Shown in pieces: positions 13,131 through 25,610 of a DNA stretch of 64,000 nt. Under the pieces are notes generated by a model that was not told the DNA's origin, searched no databases, and saw only the letters and a list, made by a program, of their open reading frames with translations. Both the position numbers and the translations under genes were made by a program. Source of the stretch: Mauremys mutica (Eukaryota; Chordata; Testudines; Geoemydidae); assembly GCF_020497125.1 (NCBI RefSeq), contig NC_059082.1, forward strand, positions 19,767,965 to 19,831,964, read 5' to 3'. The number at the start of each line of letters is the position of its first letter. The first letter of the stretch is position 1.

Positions 13131-14129
13131 AGTTGTGGTAACTGCTGAGTTACCCTCTGGTTTACTGGTGTAAATGGATGATGCTAAACATGAAGCAGCT
13201 GGAAGTCCAAGTCACAAGATGAATGTCTGGTAAGCGGAGATACGGAGAGAAAAATCCTACAATGCTACATCCAGCCAGAAGGCAGGGCGCCAGCTGGTGA
13301 GTCACTGTCGCAGTGGGTAATGTTTCCTTCACATATTTAACTTTTAACTTTAATCTTTCATATCTTTAATAGTTGTCTGTAAAAGTGATTTGAGATCTTC
13401 AGCTCAAAGGTACTGAAGAAATGTATATTATATTACACTAATGATCAGCATCTTGTAGCCCTCATTACTTGAAATTAAACAGGTGTAATCACTTAGAAAA
13501 ACCAACACAATGCTTTCTATTATCTGAATAAATAATGCACTGTATTATTAGTAATTTATGCCACTGGTGCATTACCACATCCTTCCCAATTCCTTGAAGA
13601 GAGAGGCTGCATTTGAAATGAGCTTGCTATTTAGATACTCTACAGACTAAACACACTGAACAGAAACTGATCACTGCAAAACATTTAGTAGCTGGTATTT
13701 TTGTGATCATTCTAAACTTAGGACAACAAAGTTTCTGCCCATTTTTAAAGAAAAAATCCCACCCCATTAACTCAAGATACAACCGACATCAGACCCAGAA
13801 AAGAAATAGGAAAAAAACCATCTATTGAATTGACAAGAATACTGACCCCAGAGTTCAGTGTTTCCTGACAGTAATTGATCAGATGGAGTAAGGACCTGAG
13901 GCATCTTCAAGCTACTTCTTAACTGCCAGGATACATCCTCTTCTTCTGGCCCTTACTGCTCAATGTTACAGTCTCCCTGGAACACTATAAATGTATGGCC
14001 ATCTGTCGTATTCTATGATGACATCACAACGTCTTGTGTGTGTTTGTCCTGTAGCTGTCTGAGCCAATCTGTAAGGGGCGAGGTCACAAACACATGTCCT
14101 ACAGAAATGTGTAGGCACCCACTGAATAC

Positions 14130-14420
14130 CTGGCATGACACTTGGCCCTTTTTTTCCCAATCACTTTTTCACATCTGTTTTTTTCTCAAAGTGTTTGCAA
14201 CATTTATTGATAGTTGTTCTACATTCGGCTCTGACCTTGGCTCTATCTTCAAAGTGATCAATATTTATGCCGCATGAGTTGAGATTCTGCTTAAGGGTGT
14301 CTTTGGACTGTCTACATTGGCTGCTCTTCCTGCTCTTTCCAAGTTTCATGTAAGGATGAAAGGACTCTTTTTCAGGAGTCTATCACCACCCATTCCAATA
14401 ACATGACCTGTCCATTTCTA
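14130..14420 (-). pseudogene. Non-LTR retrotransposon C-terminal fragment
   Basis: The minus strand reads KLGKSRKSSQCRQSKDTLKQ and NLNSCGINIDHFEDRAKVRA, resembling the C-terminus after the reverse transcriptase in RTE-like or related LINEs (Gly-Lys-Arg...Asp-Thr...Leu..Gly-Ile). The upstream part, in another frame, reads GHVIGMGGDRLLKK. Family assignment is uncertain. Confidence 0.45.
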
Positions 14421-14554
14421 AGCTTACACTATAAGTAAATGTGAAAAGAAAGTATATCCCAGTCAATGATGGGACAAATACACACAATGATTCATAGTGA
14501 GTATTGGTATACTTAGCCTTCCATAAGAATAATACTATCCTAGTACTTTGCAGT

Positions 14555-14705
14555 CCTATAGTACTATCTGAGGTCTTTCAGTACTTCACAAACATTAACT
14601 GATTAAACTTTACAGCACCCATTAAGGTAGATAGGTAAGCAGGCATTATTAATACCATTTTACAGATAAACAGAGTAACCTGAAGTATAGAACAAAGGAG
14701 TAGAG
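14555..14705 (+). repeat. MIR-like SINE, decayed
   Basis: ACTTCACAAACATTAACTGA, then ACCATTTTACAGATAAACAG, match the MIR core to tail order, with decay. Confidence 0.5.
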
Positions 14706-15559
14706 GCCTAAATTTTTGCTAACACTGAGTATCCATCCTGTGACATCTGTGGTGTAACTTTCAGAGGCAGGGGCACCTCCAGGCATTCTGGACCAAAGTT
14801 TCTTCTCCAATAAAACTCCTGCCCAGAATAAGGAAACAAAACAGAGTCACCCACAGAGAGTGGTTCCCAAGCGTAGCAGCTGCTGAGCCCAGCACAGGAG
14901 ATCCCAGGCGTCACTACTAAGCCCAGTAAAGTCATCCCTGCTGCAGTTGCTGGCCCCATCAAGTCTGCGCCACATTCAGCTCCTGTTTTCCAGTCTGACC
15001 CATATAGGTGCAGTGTCATTTTCCATTCCTGAGCTTCCCTGTAGAGGAAGGAGCAAGCAATGTTGTTCTGCCCCAACCAATGGTACGCAATGCATATATG
15101 GCTGTGAGGCCATTGTTCAGAGGTGTTTAGCAACCATTGACTTCAGTTGCAGTTGTGACTATGCTCAGCTCCTCTGAAAGTCAGGCCCTAGCTGTCCCAA
15201 ACAGGGCACACATTACTGGAGTACTAGGCCTAACGCTAGAAGTCTGAAAATCTCTCCCATTTTTTAAGAATGTCTGAAACAGAAATTCAGTATCTAGCAG
15301 GTTGGGGGTTTTTTATGATAAAGTCAACAGTTCAATTAAATATGGTTCTGTCTTCTTTTATTTGTTGGAAGTAGATGTTTGACCTCCATTGTACACAAAA
15401 GAATAAGAGTCAAATGATGCCTTGGCCAAACCTAACCTATTGCAGGGCACCATGAGAATGGATTAAATAGTGTCTGGGTTGAAGACTATGGTTAACAACT
15501 TTGCTCCTCTGGCACAATGGAACTCCCTACAATAACGGTAAAGATAATCTGTGCAGGAG

Positions 15560-15655
15560 ATAACTTTCTCATGGGCTGGCCCAAAACTTTGTGGAATGAA
15601 CTCCCACAAAAACTAAGAACCATCACAAACCTCACCTACCATCTGTTCTAAATAT
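15560..15655 (+). repeat. LINE2-like C-terminal scrap
   Basis: One frame reads GWPKTLWNELPQKLRTITNL, like the Leu-Trp-Asn-x-Leu-Pro box near the end of L2/CR1-group polymerases. It is short and decayed. Confidence 0.35.
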
Positions 15656-17269
15656 AAGTTGCATTTCTTTGGCCTTGCCTTCTCTTTAACAAACATAGCT
15701 CTGGAGAAAGAAGAAGGAAAGACAGCATGTATTGAGAAAGGTAATCAAGGATTCATTATATCCTATGCCAACCAAAGCAATTAGGAATATGTTATGCTGG
15801 TATTTCTACCCACGTGTAAATGTCTGCAAGGGGAAGAGTAAGGAAAATGAGATTAGAGCTACAGGAACGAAGGACAAATACTACCATCTAGACATCCATC
15901 AATAAGAATGACCTAAAAAGCTGTGTTGTGAGGCCTAAGATGCTGTTTCATACATCTATTAGCTTATTAGTTCTGCTGTGTTAATAGTACCTAAAAGACA
16001 ACCCTCCCTTCCCTCATCTGCCCACCTTCACCCTTCTATGACCTGCTCCTAAAAGAAACAGGTTTTTTCTGTCTCAACAAATTTTTTATTGTGCATGCAA
16101 CTATCCATCTGGGCAACATATGCTTAAAAGTGGGCAGATGTGAATTGTTTCCTTAAAATTGCACAGCTGTGAAAGGTACTTTTTCAGGCATCGTGTCATC
16201 TCTAACAGGTGGTGTAACATCCATCTTTTCCTCTTTAGTTTGCAACATAGAGCAACTAATCAAAGTAATTTTAAAAGCTGGTGCAATTCACCTACTTTGC
16301 TTTATGAAACAACCCTTAAGAAGGTCTTACAAATGGTCTATTAAAATCGGGGATATGAAGATTCCTGGACTCTTATTTGAATTAGCTTCCAAAAGAAACA
16401 AGGACAACCCAAGTTAGTTGAGGAGTTATTTAATTACCCCAAGTGCAAGGTTTGTCATTCCTGCCAGGAGCCAGTCACAGAGAGGTCCTAACCCTGATTG
16501 CACTGAAGTCAATGAGAATCAATGGCAAAAGAAACTGACCATGATCACTGGCATTATCACATATCTCTTAAATACACACACAACACGGTACTTTCCAAGC
16601 TACAACCTTAGTATGATTCCAACTATCAGTCCATACAGGATGCTTAAAAAGTTTCACTGAGCATTAGATTCTCTTTTGGAAAGTTACACCAACAGCCATA
16701 ATAAGGTATGTGTTCACTCAGGTTCAGTGGGCTCCTTTCCTCGTACAGCTTGCAGAGGGATGAGTATGAGGTTTTATATCCCTTCCAAACCTCTTTTTCA
16801 GCATTAATTGTTACAACTCTGGCTATTCTTCTTATCCCTACAAATGTCCCATACCCTCTTTGAATCTCCCTTAGCTGTTGGCTTCAACAACATTCAGTGG
16901 CAATAAGTTCCACAGTGTAATTATGTAAAGTCTCAGCTGAATTCTCTGATCCAAATTTTACTCACTCACAGCAATATAAACTGGGAGTACATCCTTTGAA
17001 TCAACCGGGCTACTCCACACTTATGCCAGTGTAACTGAGAAAAGAATAGTCCCCTTTATTTCTATGACCGACTGAATCCAAAGCTCAAATCTGAGTATTC
17101 CCAAACACTGGGGCTTTTTCAATCCAGATCCAAATTTGAACTTTCCCAAGACTTGGAGTGCTCAGATTCAAACTATTTTAGAGACAGGTTCAAGCTGTGA
17201 ATTGGCATCCCAGTCCACATCAAGCTCCACAGTTTGGGTTCAGGCCCATCTCTACGCTCAATACAAGTA

Positions 17270-17465
17270 CACCTCTACCTCAATATAACACTGTCCTCGG
17301 GAGCCAAAAAATCTTACCGCGTTATAGGTGAAACCGCGTTATATCGAACTTGATTTGATCCACTGGACTGCGCAGCCTCCCCCCCCCCCCGCCCCGGAGC
17401 ACTGCTTTACCGTGTTATATCCGAATTCGTGTTATATCGGGTGGCGTTATAACGGGGTAGAGGTG
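17270..17465. mobile_element. Mariner-type miniature element, copy 1
   Basis: The ends CACCTCTACCTCAATATAAC and its near reverse complement at 17446-17465 are flanked by TA on each side. The internal sequence includes a run of C (17381-17390) and CCGCGTTATA motifs. Length 196 bases. It is inverted relative to the copy at 24744-24931 and shares about 41 bases of outside flank with it. Confidence 0.75.
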
Positions 17466-17973
17466 TATCTGTTTCTAATCAACACTTCCAATAGCATTTG
17501 AATGTTTCTATATTATATCCTTGGTTACTGCTTTCTGCTTATCCCAGAAAATCCACATCTATTACTGTAAATACAGAACTGCCATGGGAATCCATTTGTT
17601 TTTCTCCACTGCCTTTTCATTATCAGGGTTTAATTAGAAGCCCTCTACTCGCATTAACTGAGAATATTTTTGCTGAAAAGGAATTAATTTGTTCTCTCCA
17701 TACATGCCTAATAACCAATAAACTCAATAGTGCTAAACCACAGACCCTACAACAAACAATAAGGGTCTGATCCCAGATGCCTCACACTTCCATTGAACTC
17801 CGTGGGAGTTTGCCTTGCAACAGGGTAGAAGGGTCTGGCCCTGAGAAGATAAAAATGTCAGTTAGAGCAGCACCTGACCTGGTGTTAAAGTAAAGCTGTG
17901 ACTGGTCAGGGGTGGAGGAAAGCACATACTTGGATGAAGGTTTCATTAGAGTTTGACAAAAGCCATACAGTAC

Positions 17974-18126
17974 CTTTGTAGCCAGACGACACTCCATCAC
18001 CCTAATATTGTAATGAGAAGTTGCTGCTTTATTCATTTCGACACAACTGTTAGCAATAACAAAAGCTGCTCCACTTGGAAGTCTCACATCAGTTGCCCTC
18101 AGAGGACTGAACTCTATCAGCTTGGC
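17974..18126 (-). CDS. GALK2: GALK2 coding exon 7
   Basis: This 153-base exon, phase 0 at both ends, encodes residues 202-252, beginning [19 protein letters not shown] and continuing [20 protein letters not shown], with [12 protein letters not shown] at the end. The stretch is almost identical to the human protein and covers the core strand and helix after the catalytic loop. The acceptor is CTTTTAACAG and the donor is AAG|GTACTG. The intron upstream is only 3.0 kb; the intron downstream is 6.8 kb and holds LINE and MIR remnants. Confidence 0.96.
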
Positions 18127-18739
18127 CTGTTAAAAGAAAAATGAATGGTCAGTTTTAATTTACTAGCAACCAGCAATGGAGTTAGCTCAATAAATCAAAT
18201 GCATTTACCTTTGCAAACTTTTTTTCCTCTCAAGAACCCACAGATGGTTAATCAAGGAAATTGACATGAAACAGTGAGAAAAGCTATTTAGCCCCAATGG
18301 TCAAGTTACAAGAAAACCTGAAGCCTTCCTGGGAGCTGGAATTTATGGCTTCTCCATTAAATGTCCTTGTGTTTTCAGAGTTTCACAGAACCTATTTGTA
18401 GGCAACACTTTTCAAAATAACTTCATTTTAAGAAGATGCCAGATGGCATTTGGGAAACTGAAATCCAGCTGGGGTGGGCGTGGCAACACCAGAGCATGGG
18501 GGTAGTAAGAACTGAACCCTAAATGTGAGAGCGGGGCCCAAACACAGCCTTGTATCTGAACACCCCACGGCCACCATTCCAGGGTGTTCTAAGTCTTGAT
18601 CCAGGTCTAGCCCCAGTAATTACAAAGTATATATTTAATCAGTGGCTACAATTCAGTAAAACCCCCAGACTGCTCTCCCTGAGGGAGCCTGCAATGCAAA
18701 TCAAAGGGCTAGAAAAGTAGGCAGCCAGGTCATTTTGAT

Positions 18740-19300
18740 ACAGCACATTCAGGCTCCAATCCTACAGAGTGTTGTGAGGGAGAGAGCTTTCGTACCTGCA
18801 GGGCCCCCATCAGAACCAGCAATCTGCCCAGGCATTGCAGGATCAGGGTGATATTGTGCAAAATGACTCTCCTCAAAACTAGAAGGCTTCACACACTTTT
18901 TGTTGCTTTTGTAGACTGAGCTTGCGGCGCACACCAGGGGCTTCTTGCCTCCCTCCATTATAACCCACAAGGTCCCCATGTGCCACCCTCCCATCCCCCT
19001 CTAGTTCAGGTACTTCCTGCAACACTCCACATCCCTCCTGCCTGGGGCGCTGTGTGTACCCCATTCCCCTCTGCTCCCCTACCAGGGTCCCCTAGTCTCC
19101 CCCTCATGCCTCGTGTTCTGTGTACACCCCACTCCACCCTCCCACCATGGCAGGGGGTCTGTGTCCCCTCCCCCCGCCCCTGTCCCCATTTCCCTTGTGA
19201 CTGTTTCTGTTTTATCCTACCGGTGTTTCAAAATCCCTTTCTTACCGGATACAGGCGCTTGTGCTTCCCGATTGGGGCTGGGGGGCACTAATGACATAAA
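18740..19300. other. Pyrimidine-rich, C-rich block
   Basis: The plus strand from about 18950 to 19210 is dominated by CCCC and CTCC runs, unlike the surrounding intron. Open frames here (18980-19291) are composition effects. Origin unknown. Confidence 0.4.
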
Positions 19301-19479
19301 GACCACATAGGTATCAGGGAGACAGTGTCACAGCCCAACTGTCACCAAAAGCAGTAGGGTTCTGCCCATCGATGCCTAGAACAGTCCCTGAAATTTTGGA
19401 ACTGCTTGGCTCTGGGTTGAAAAGTTATTGCCTTGCAGACAGACAGAGAAATGCCAGCAAGTAGGGTGTAGGGCCTCGC

Positions 19480-19625
19480 TTCACTCAGCCAGTTACTGCC
19501 TCACTTTCCCCAGCAATAGAACTGGAATAAAATATTTCCCTGTCTCACAGGCCTGTGGTGAGGTATAAAATGGGTAGAGCATTTTGTGCCCTTTGGGTGA
19601 ACTGGGCTATAAATCCCAGTAACTA
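19480..19625 (-). repeat. MIR-like SINE, antisense, decayed
   Basis: CCTCACTTTCCCCAGCAATA, then TATTTCCCTGTCTCACAGG, match the antisense MIR tail. Confidence 0.45.
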
Positions 19626-20626
19626 AATCCTGCAGGCTGTGATGTCATGAAGAGATTACATGCACACCTAGCTCTTCCTTTTCACTGGGGTAGGTGGTAT
19701 ATTGCACACTTTGTCAGGGATCCGCTCAGAGCAGACTGCAGCTCCACAGAGCAGGGACCTGGTGCTGGTTTTGGCACCCTGCATTTACTGCATGGGTCCA
19801 TGAACAGCCATGGTGCTAACCAAACAACAGGTGGCCACATGCCAATCTGCTTCCAAGCCATGTATTTAGAGTCCCCATCATTGTCTTAACCCATTGGGCT
19901 TATGCATTATTTTGCAAATATCAAGGGAGAGACTTGCTTCCATTTAAATGCCCTCTCACCCTGCGTACATACCCCTTACGGTGCTCACCACTTTCTGAGT
20001 AAGAAAACCCTTACCACTTTTGAACCATATAAAACATTTCCACTTAGAGAAAGCCAAGGTGATTGTATGTCAAGAAAATGTGTAACTTCTTTCAGCACTG
20101 GTGCAGCTGCACAGGTGCTACAAAAGGTATAAGCTGTTGTGTAGATTGGACGTAGGCCCAGAAAAGTGGCAATGTTTGGGCGGTCAGAATGCACTCATGG
20201 TGGACTTGAGAATATCCAATGTATTCAAAGGATGAGCACATTTCGCATATAAGTGGCAAATAAGAGAAAACGCCATGATATGGAGCTAAGCCCCTATTAC
20301 ATGCTGTGGAGAGATACAGTCACCAAGTAAAATGGTAAGCATTTTACAACGGATGGCCAATGTAAAGGTTTCTCATGAATGCTGCATTCATTTCAATAAA
20401 CATATTTTTGTGAGTTTTAGGTTTGATGGCCCAAAGCCACACACACCTTTTTAGACAGTAGGCAGATCCCACTGTCAACGGTATTTTTGCAGCACTTGTG
20501 TATGGCAGTGCCCATTCATTGGTTTCTCATGCTTAAGAAAGATACCTTCAACACCTTAACCCAACCCTAGCATTTTATGAAAACAAAGTCTGAAAAATTT
20601 GTGTAATTCCCCATTCTAGTTATGAG

Positions 20627-20739
20627 CAGGGATTTGGAGCAATCAAATTTTTTAATTGCTCCGCTCCGGCTCCGCTCCAGCTCCGGGCATAAAACCGACT
20701 GGTCTGCGCTCCAGCTCCAGGCTCCGCTCTAAAGCCCTG
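20627..20739. mobile_element. Short hAT miniature element
   Basis: The inverted ends are CAGGGATTTGGAGC and GCTCTAAAGCCCTG. A perfect 8-bp target duplication GTTATGAG flanks them (20619-20626 and 20740-20747). The 113-base body is made of GCTCCG-type repeats. Confidence 0.85.
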
Positions 20740-21153
20740 GTTATGAGCGAAACTGGCAGCTTTACTAGAATGGGTCTGTCACTAGAAGATCCAATAAAGA
20801 ATTCTTGTGATAACTAGAGGATACCAGCCATTTAGAGTTCATAATGTAGGAATTACTCCAGGTTCAGTGGTGCATCAGCTGACCAACAGCGAGTGTATTA
20901 CTCCTCTTTCATATCCCTTCCTCTCCCATATAGCCTTTCTAGTCTCTTTCATCTCTCACTCTCATCTTCTTAGTCCTACAAGGCTCTCATGTTCTGAATA
21001 GTGGTATTTCTTATACAGTGAGGCTCATATATACTCACATCTTCCTTTGTGCATAATCTGTGCCTGTATTGTTTTGCCCAGTTATTGGTTTCCTGTATCT
21101 TTAATACGTACAGTTGTAATGTGTTGCTAGTTTACACTAAAAGAGCCACGTAC

Positions 21154-21252
21154 AGTTCCTTCTTCTGCAAGGAATGATATGGACTGGTCCATGCCTCCTC
21201 CCTCCGTGCCAATGTACCGTTCGCTCTTGGTGCAAATTTCTGCAAGTTCCAC
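21154..21252 (-). CDS. GALK2: GALK2 coding exon 6 (catalytic aspartate)
   Basis: This 99-base exon, phase 0 at both ends, encodes residues 169-201: [20 protein letters not shown], then [13 protein letters not shown]. The Asp of Met-Asp-Gln falls at residue 190 by counting from the exon boundaries and matches the catalytic base known for human GALK2. The Gly-Thr-Glu-Gly-Gly-Gly-Met-Asp block is diagnostic of galactokinases. The acceptor is TTTCCTTAG and the donor is ACT|GTACGT, a weaker donor than those of the earlier exons. Confidence 0.96.
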
Positions 21253-24200
21253 CTAAGGAAACATTGGAAGTAAAGCTTGAGTCAAGATAAAGGATGCAGC
21301 ACATACATTGCTTACACTGACAGACTGCAGAGGACAGTGAGATACCTCTGAGATCACCCTTCCCCACACATTCCTTACCGATAGACTAAGCTTTGGATGC
21401 CATGCAAGTCTGACCCATTCTCACTGTAAAATGGTATCACCATATAGTCTTTCTCCTTTTGCTTTGAACCATACCAGGATCTCCCTGACTCCACTATAGC
21501 CACTGGCACTGGACACTTATCAGAGTCTCCATTCTAGCACCACTCCTCCTTCCATTCCCTTCCCCCCACCCCCATCCCATTTCCACACCTGTGTCTGAAA
21601 TTGTGCTTCAGCACTGACTGAATACAAAGTATGCTCCCTGGTAATGTACGTAATCCAGATAATTCACCTTACTACTTGTCATGTGTCGGTTTCATAACTA
21701 GACGTTACCGATTGAAGCTGAACTCATGAGATTTATGACTTTGCAGAGTTTCCCCAGTTAGGGACCTGATCCTCCAGTGCTCACATAGGCAAAACTCCAA
21801 ATGATATCAATGGGACTTTAGCCTTAGTAAAGAATGCATGATCAGGCCCCTACAATAAATCATCTGGGGTCTGGCTCTGACATTCTTACCCTGAGACTGC
21901 CTTACCTGGCAAGTGGCACCACTGCCCATCTCAGAGGCATAGTTCCTTCTGGGTGCTGCCCTGTGCGCAGGGCATGTGGCAATGCCACAATCTAGCCCTT
22001 AGAGATGTATGATGATCTCGTTTTACAAACCAAAAACAAACAAATGGTTAAAGGGCCAAACTCTGCCCTTGAATGTGTGTGTGGCTCCCACTGAAGTCAA
22101 TGGGAGCACTGTGTGTGCATCCAATCCCAGATATCGGCCCAGTGGATTTTGGTCGGCTGTGTATAGTAGGACTGTTCAGGAGTCTGTTAATGTCTTAACT
22201 TTCTTAAAGTAAGTAAATAAATATGGGACTTCCCAGTGCCAGTCTGTCAGTGGCTCCTCTCCATTCCCTAGGGACCATGCGTTCCACTCTCTGACATGAC
22301 ACCCTAATCTAGAATTTCTATAACCTGTAAATACCAGAGTGTTTGTGTGAGGCTTCATCAATGTCTTAGCAGTTTTTGACACCTGCAGATGAAATGGTAC
22401 TTTAGAAGGGGAGAGTATTCATGTTATCACTGCTGTAAAAGACACTTCACAGCAAAGACATTGAAGCCAGCCCCTGAGGAGCCTCGTGGAATGCTCTAAG
22501 AACATTTTATAACAATGGGTAAAGGGGAAAGCATGCGTGGCTGTACCAGCTCATCCCATCAAGCACAGGGTAGTCGGCATCATAGGCACAACAGGGAAGA
22601 AAGGAAAAGAAAAAAGAATGTAGCAACGCAGCAGCATGATCTTCAAACCAGGAGCAAAGTCAGATTCAGATCCCCCAGCAGGGACCTGAAACAAGATAAC
22701 CACCAGAGTAGGGACATTAACCAGCTGTCCCACACAACTGTAAAAGGTAGCAGATAAAGGCAGGAAATCACCACACATTGAGGGAGGTATGTGTGCCTGC
22801 CTGCTCATTCACTCAATTTACATAAAGCCACTGGAAACAGACAAAGCTGTAAAGTGTGTGCTCAGAGCTATGCAATCAGACTGAGTGGCTTGCAAATGCA
22901 CTAAAGGTTGATTTACTTGGCCCATAGTGCTACTTATGTAAAACGCTCAATAAACTTCAGGTTGATAAGGAGCTGTCAAAAAACCATTACCAAACTACTC
23001 TAAAACTGAGCAGATAGGAGCCCTTTGAGGCAAACATCAAGGAGAGTTCAGATTGTCCTCAGAGCACCATATTGGTGCCATAGTGTAAACAGACCCACTT
23101 ACACCAATCTAAAGACAAAGGGGTCTGCTTTCCTATGGATGCACAGGATCTTATAGGGGTAATTGATCACTAATGGGAATCAGACAGCTAAATCCCCTGC
23201 ACAGCAAATAGAAAATGGCCAGGTCACAAGCAAAGTTTTAACTGTTGTCCCTTCATACATTTGAAAGATGAACAACAAATAGGGATTGTGCCTCCTTTGC
23301 TTCTTGATGAAGTATAAAAACAAAAAGGCCACACACATAGAGGTGTTCCTTGTTGCTTAATTTTTTTTTTAACCTTAAATGTATATCAGGAATGTCAAGC
23401 CTTAACCGAAGTCCATGTTCTCTCCCCCCCGCACCACCACCACCAAAAATAAGAAATAATTTGTGAATGAAACCTTACCATGTAACAGTCCACACAACAT
23501 TAACGATGCCCCTTTTCCTCTTAAAATAACCAATGAAGTATTTGCATAGTAAAAAAGACACACCCACACTGGCATACGCAGGCACGCATGCACACACACA
23601 ATGCAGCTTGTAGGTGCTCACTCTTCTCTGCAGCTGGAACAGTCTATATACTCAAACCTCCATGTGCTCCCCATCACCAGGGTGAGCCACACCGCTATAC
23701 TGCGCCCTCCCTCCTCCTCTCCCAAGGCAGTGATACCTCCTCACTTGTTTTTGCAGCTACTTGTAAGGAATACTGGACTGGGGTCCGAGCAATGCATCAG
23801 CTGGGCAGCATTGGAAATCTCTCCACAGTTTAGATGCACGCAACCATCCCATTTGAAAATCTGATGTATGTGTAAGATCTGCTTGTGCCCTGAAATATCC
23901 AGGTTCGGATTTGCGCACACATGTTTCTAATAATGTTGCCTAAAATGCAGCTCTTGAGGTGCTCGTGCTGTATATTTTGCTCTCAGGCATGGAAGCCAGA
24001 GAAATGATTGTTTCATTTGCAGATTTTGGGAGGAAGCATAGCAAAACTCAGACTGGACAATTCTCCCTTTGCTTTGTCTGGGTACAAGTCATATCGCGCT
24101 CTGCACAGATCCTCTACCAGTCAACTTTGTGAGCCTAAGGTTGTTTACACTTTAAAAAAAGGGAGGGAGGGGGGAGGCTTGCAGCTGTGGACTGTTAACA

Positions 24201-24743
24201 ATTAGCACACTGCCACCCCCGTCCCTTCACTGGGTCTTGCTTTGCCCTAGCCTGCCAGCTGTCCAGCTGCGTGTGCTGGGCACACAGCACTGCTGGAGCC
24301 TTGAGCAACCGTTTTTTTCTTTTTTAAACTCAGCAAGGCATGGCAGGACCACCAAGTAGGACCTGGCAGGGGTTGAAGAACCCTCTCCAAAAGACAGCCC
24401 CAGGCATCCCTGAAAGACTTGGTTCCTAATTTAAACAGGCTCAGGCCTACACAGACTGGCATTCTACTAGTAGTAGCAGAGGGATGGGACCGGAGCGGGT
24501 GACGTAGTCATTTGTGCAAAAAAGCAGGTTTTACTCACTACTGAAGCAACCAGCCAAACATTTGCTTTTTGGTAAAACAAAATTCAGGGACGTGGGACTG
24601 TAATTCTGGAAGCTGAAGCAGAGATATGGAGACGCCGAGAGCCACGGCATGCGGAGGTTTTATATTTAGAAAAGGCGGATGGTCTTGTGACTAAAACAGT
24701 GAGCTTAGAGCCCAGGTCTCAAGTCTCCATCTCTAGCTCTATA

Positions 24744-24931
24744 CACCTCTACCCCGATATAACGTGACCCAATATAACACGAATTCGGATATAATACGGT
24801 AAAGCAGCGCTCCGGGGGGGTGGGGCTGCACACTCCAGCGGATCAAAGCAAGTTCGATATAATGCGGTTTCACCTATAACGCGGTAAGATTTTTTGGCTC
24901 CCGAGGACAGTGTTATATCGAGGTAGAGGTG
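24744..24931. mobile_element. Mariner-type miniature element, copy 2
   Basis: The ends CACCTCTACCCCGATATAAC and its reverse complement are flanked by TA at 24742-24743 and 24932-24933. Length 188 bases, in the opposite orientation to the copy at 17270-17465. Confidence 0.75.
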
Positions 24932-25439
24932 TACTTGTATTGAGCATAGAGATGGGCCTGAACCCAAACTGTGGACTTCTTGTCTGATCCAGAGCGAGAA
25001 CCCCCTCACGTGTCAGAATGTATTACAATTAACAAAATGCTTTGAGATCCTCAGATGGGAGATGCTATAGAAATGGAAACTATTATTATTAAAAACAGGC
25101 AAGCTGGGGAAAATTAGGATCTCGGAGATAAGAGGGCTTCTAAAAATAGCAGTTCTGCAGGGGGAAAAAAGCCAGATGTGTGACTCACAAAAAATCTTCT
25201 TGCCCATGCATGAGGTCACAGTGCCATTTAGGTTTAGCCAGCCACTCCTGGCATCTTAGGTAGAAGCTGAGGGCCTAGGCAGCCACCCAGTTTGCCTATA
25301 GCTTGAGCAGCCGCTGGCCCTTCCTTTTCTCTCCCATGGGTTCATCACTTCTCAGTCAAACCACAATACATGAATGGTTCCCACACATTCAAGACCCACA
25401 ACTGTTAGCACAGTTCCCATCCCCAAATTATGTATCTAA

Positions 25440-25610
25440 TAAACGGCATTTTTGTCATACACTACATCTTCAAAGAACTTTACAAATATTAACTACTCAA
25501 TTCTAACAGCACCCCTGTAAGGCAGAAATTATTCCCAATTTACAGACAAGGAAACTGAGGCAAAGATGTTTGTGACTTGTCACATAAATCAGTCCCAGAA
25601 GTGGAACTAG
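25440..25610 (+). repeat. MIR-like SINE
   Basis: TTTACAGACAAGGAAACTGAGGC type sequence near 25540-25562 follows AACTTTACAAATATTAACTA, the usual MIR order. Confidence 0.65.

Larger units (their letters stand above)
11164..17973 (-). other. GALK2: GALK2 intron 7
   Basis: This intron holds a MIR-like SINE (12400-12570), a possible long dispersed repeat (12560-13130), a non-LTR retrotransposon C-terminal fragment (14130-14420), a MIR-like SINE (14555-14705), a LINE2-like scrap (15560-15655) and a mariner-type miniature element (17270-17465). I see nothing assignable in 11164-12395, 13135-14125 and 15660-17215. Confidence 0.6.
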
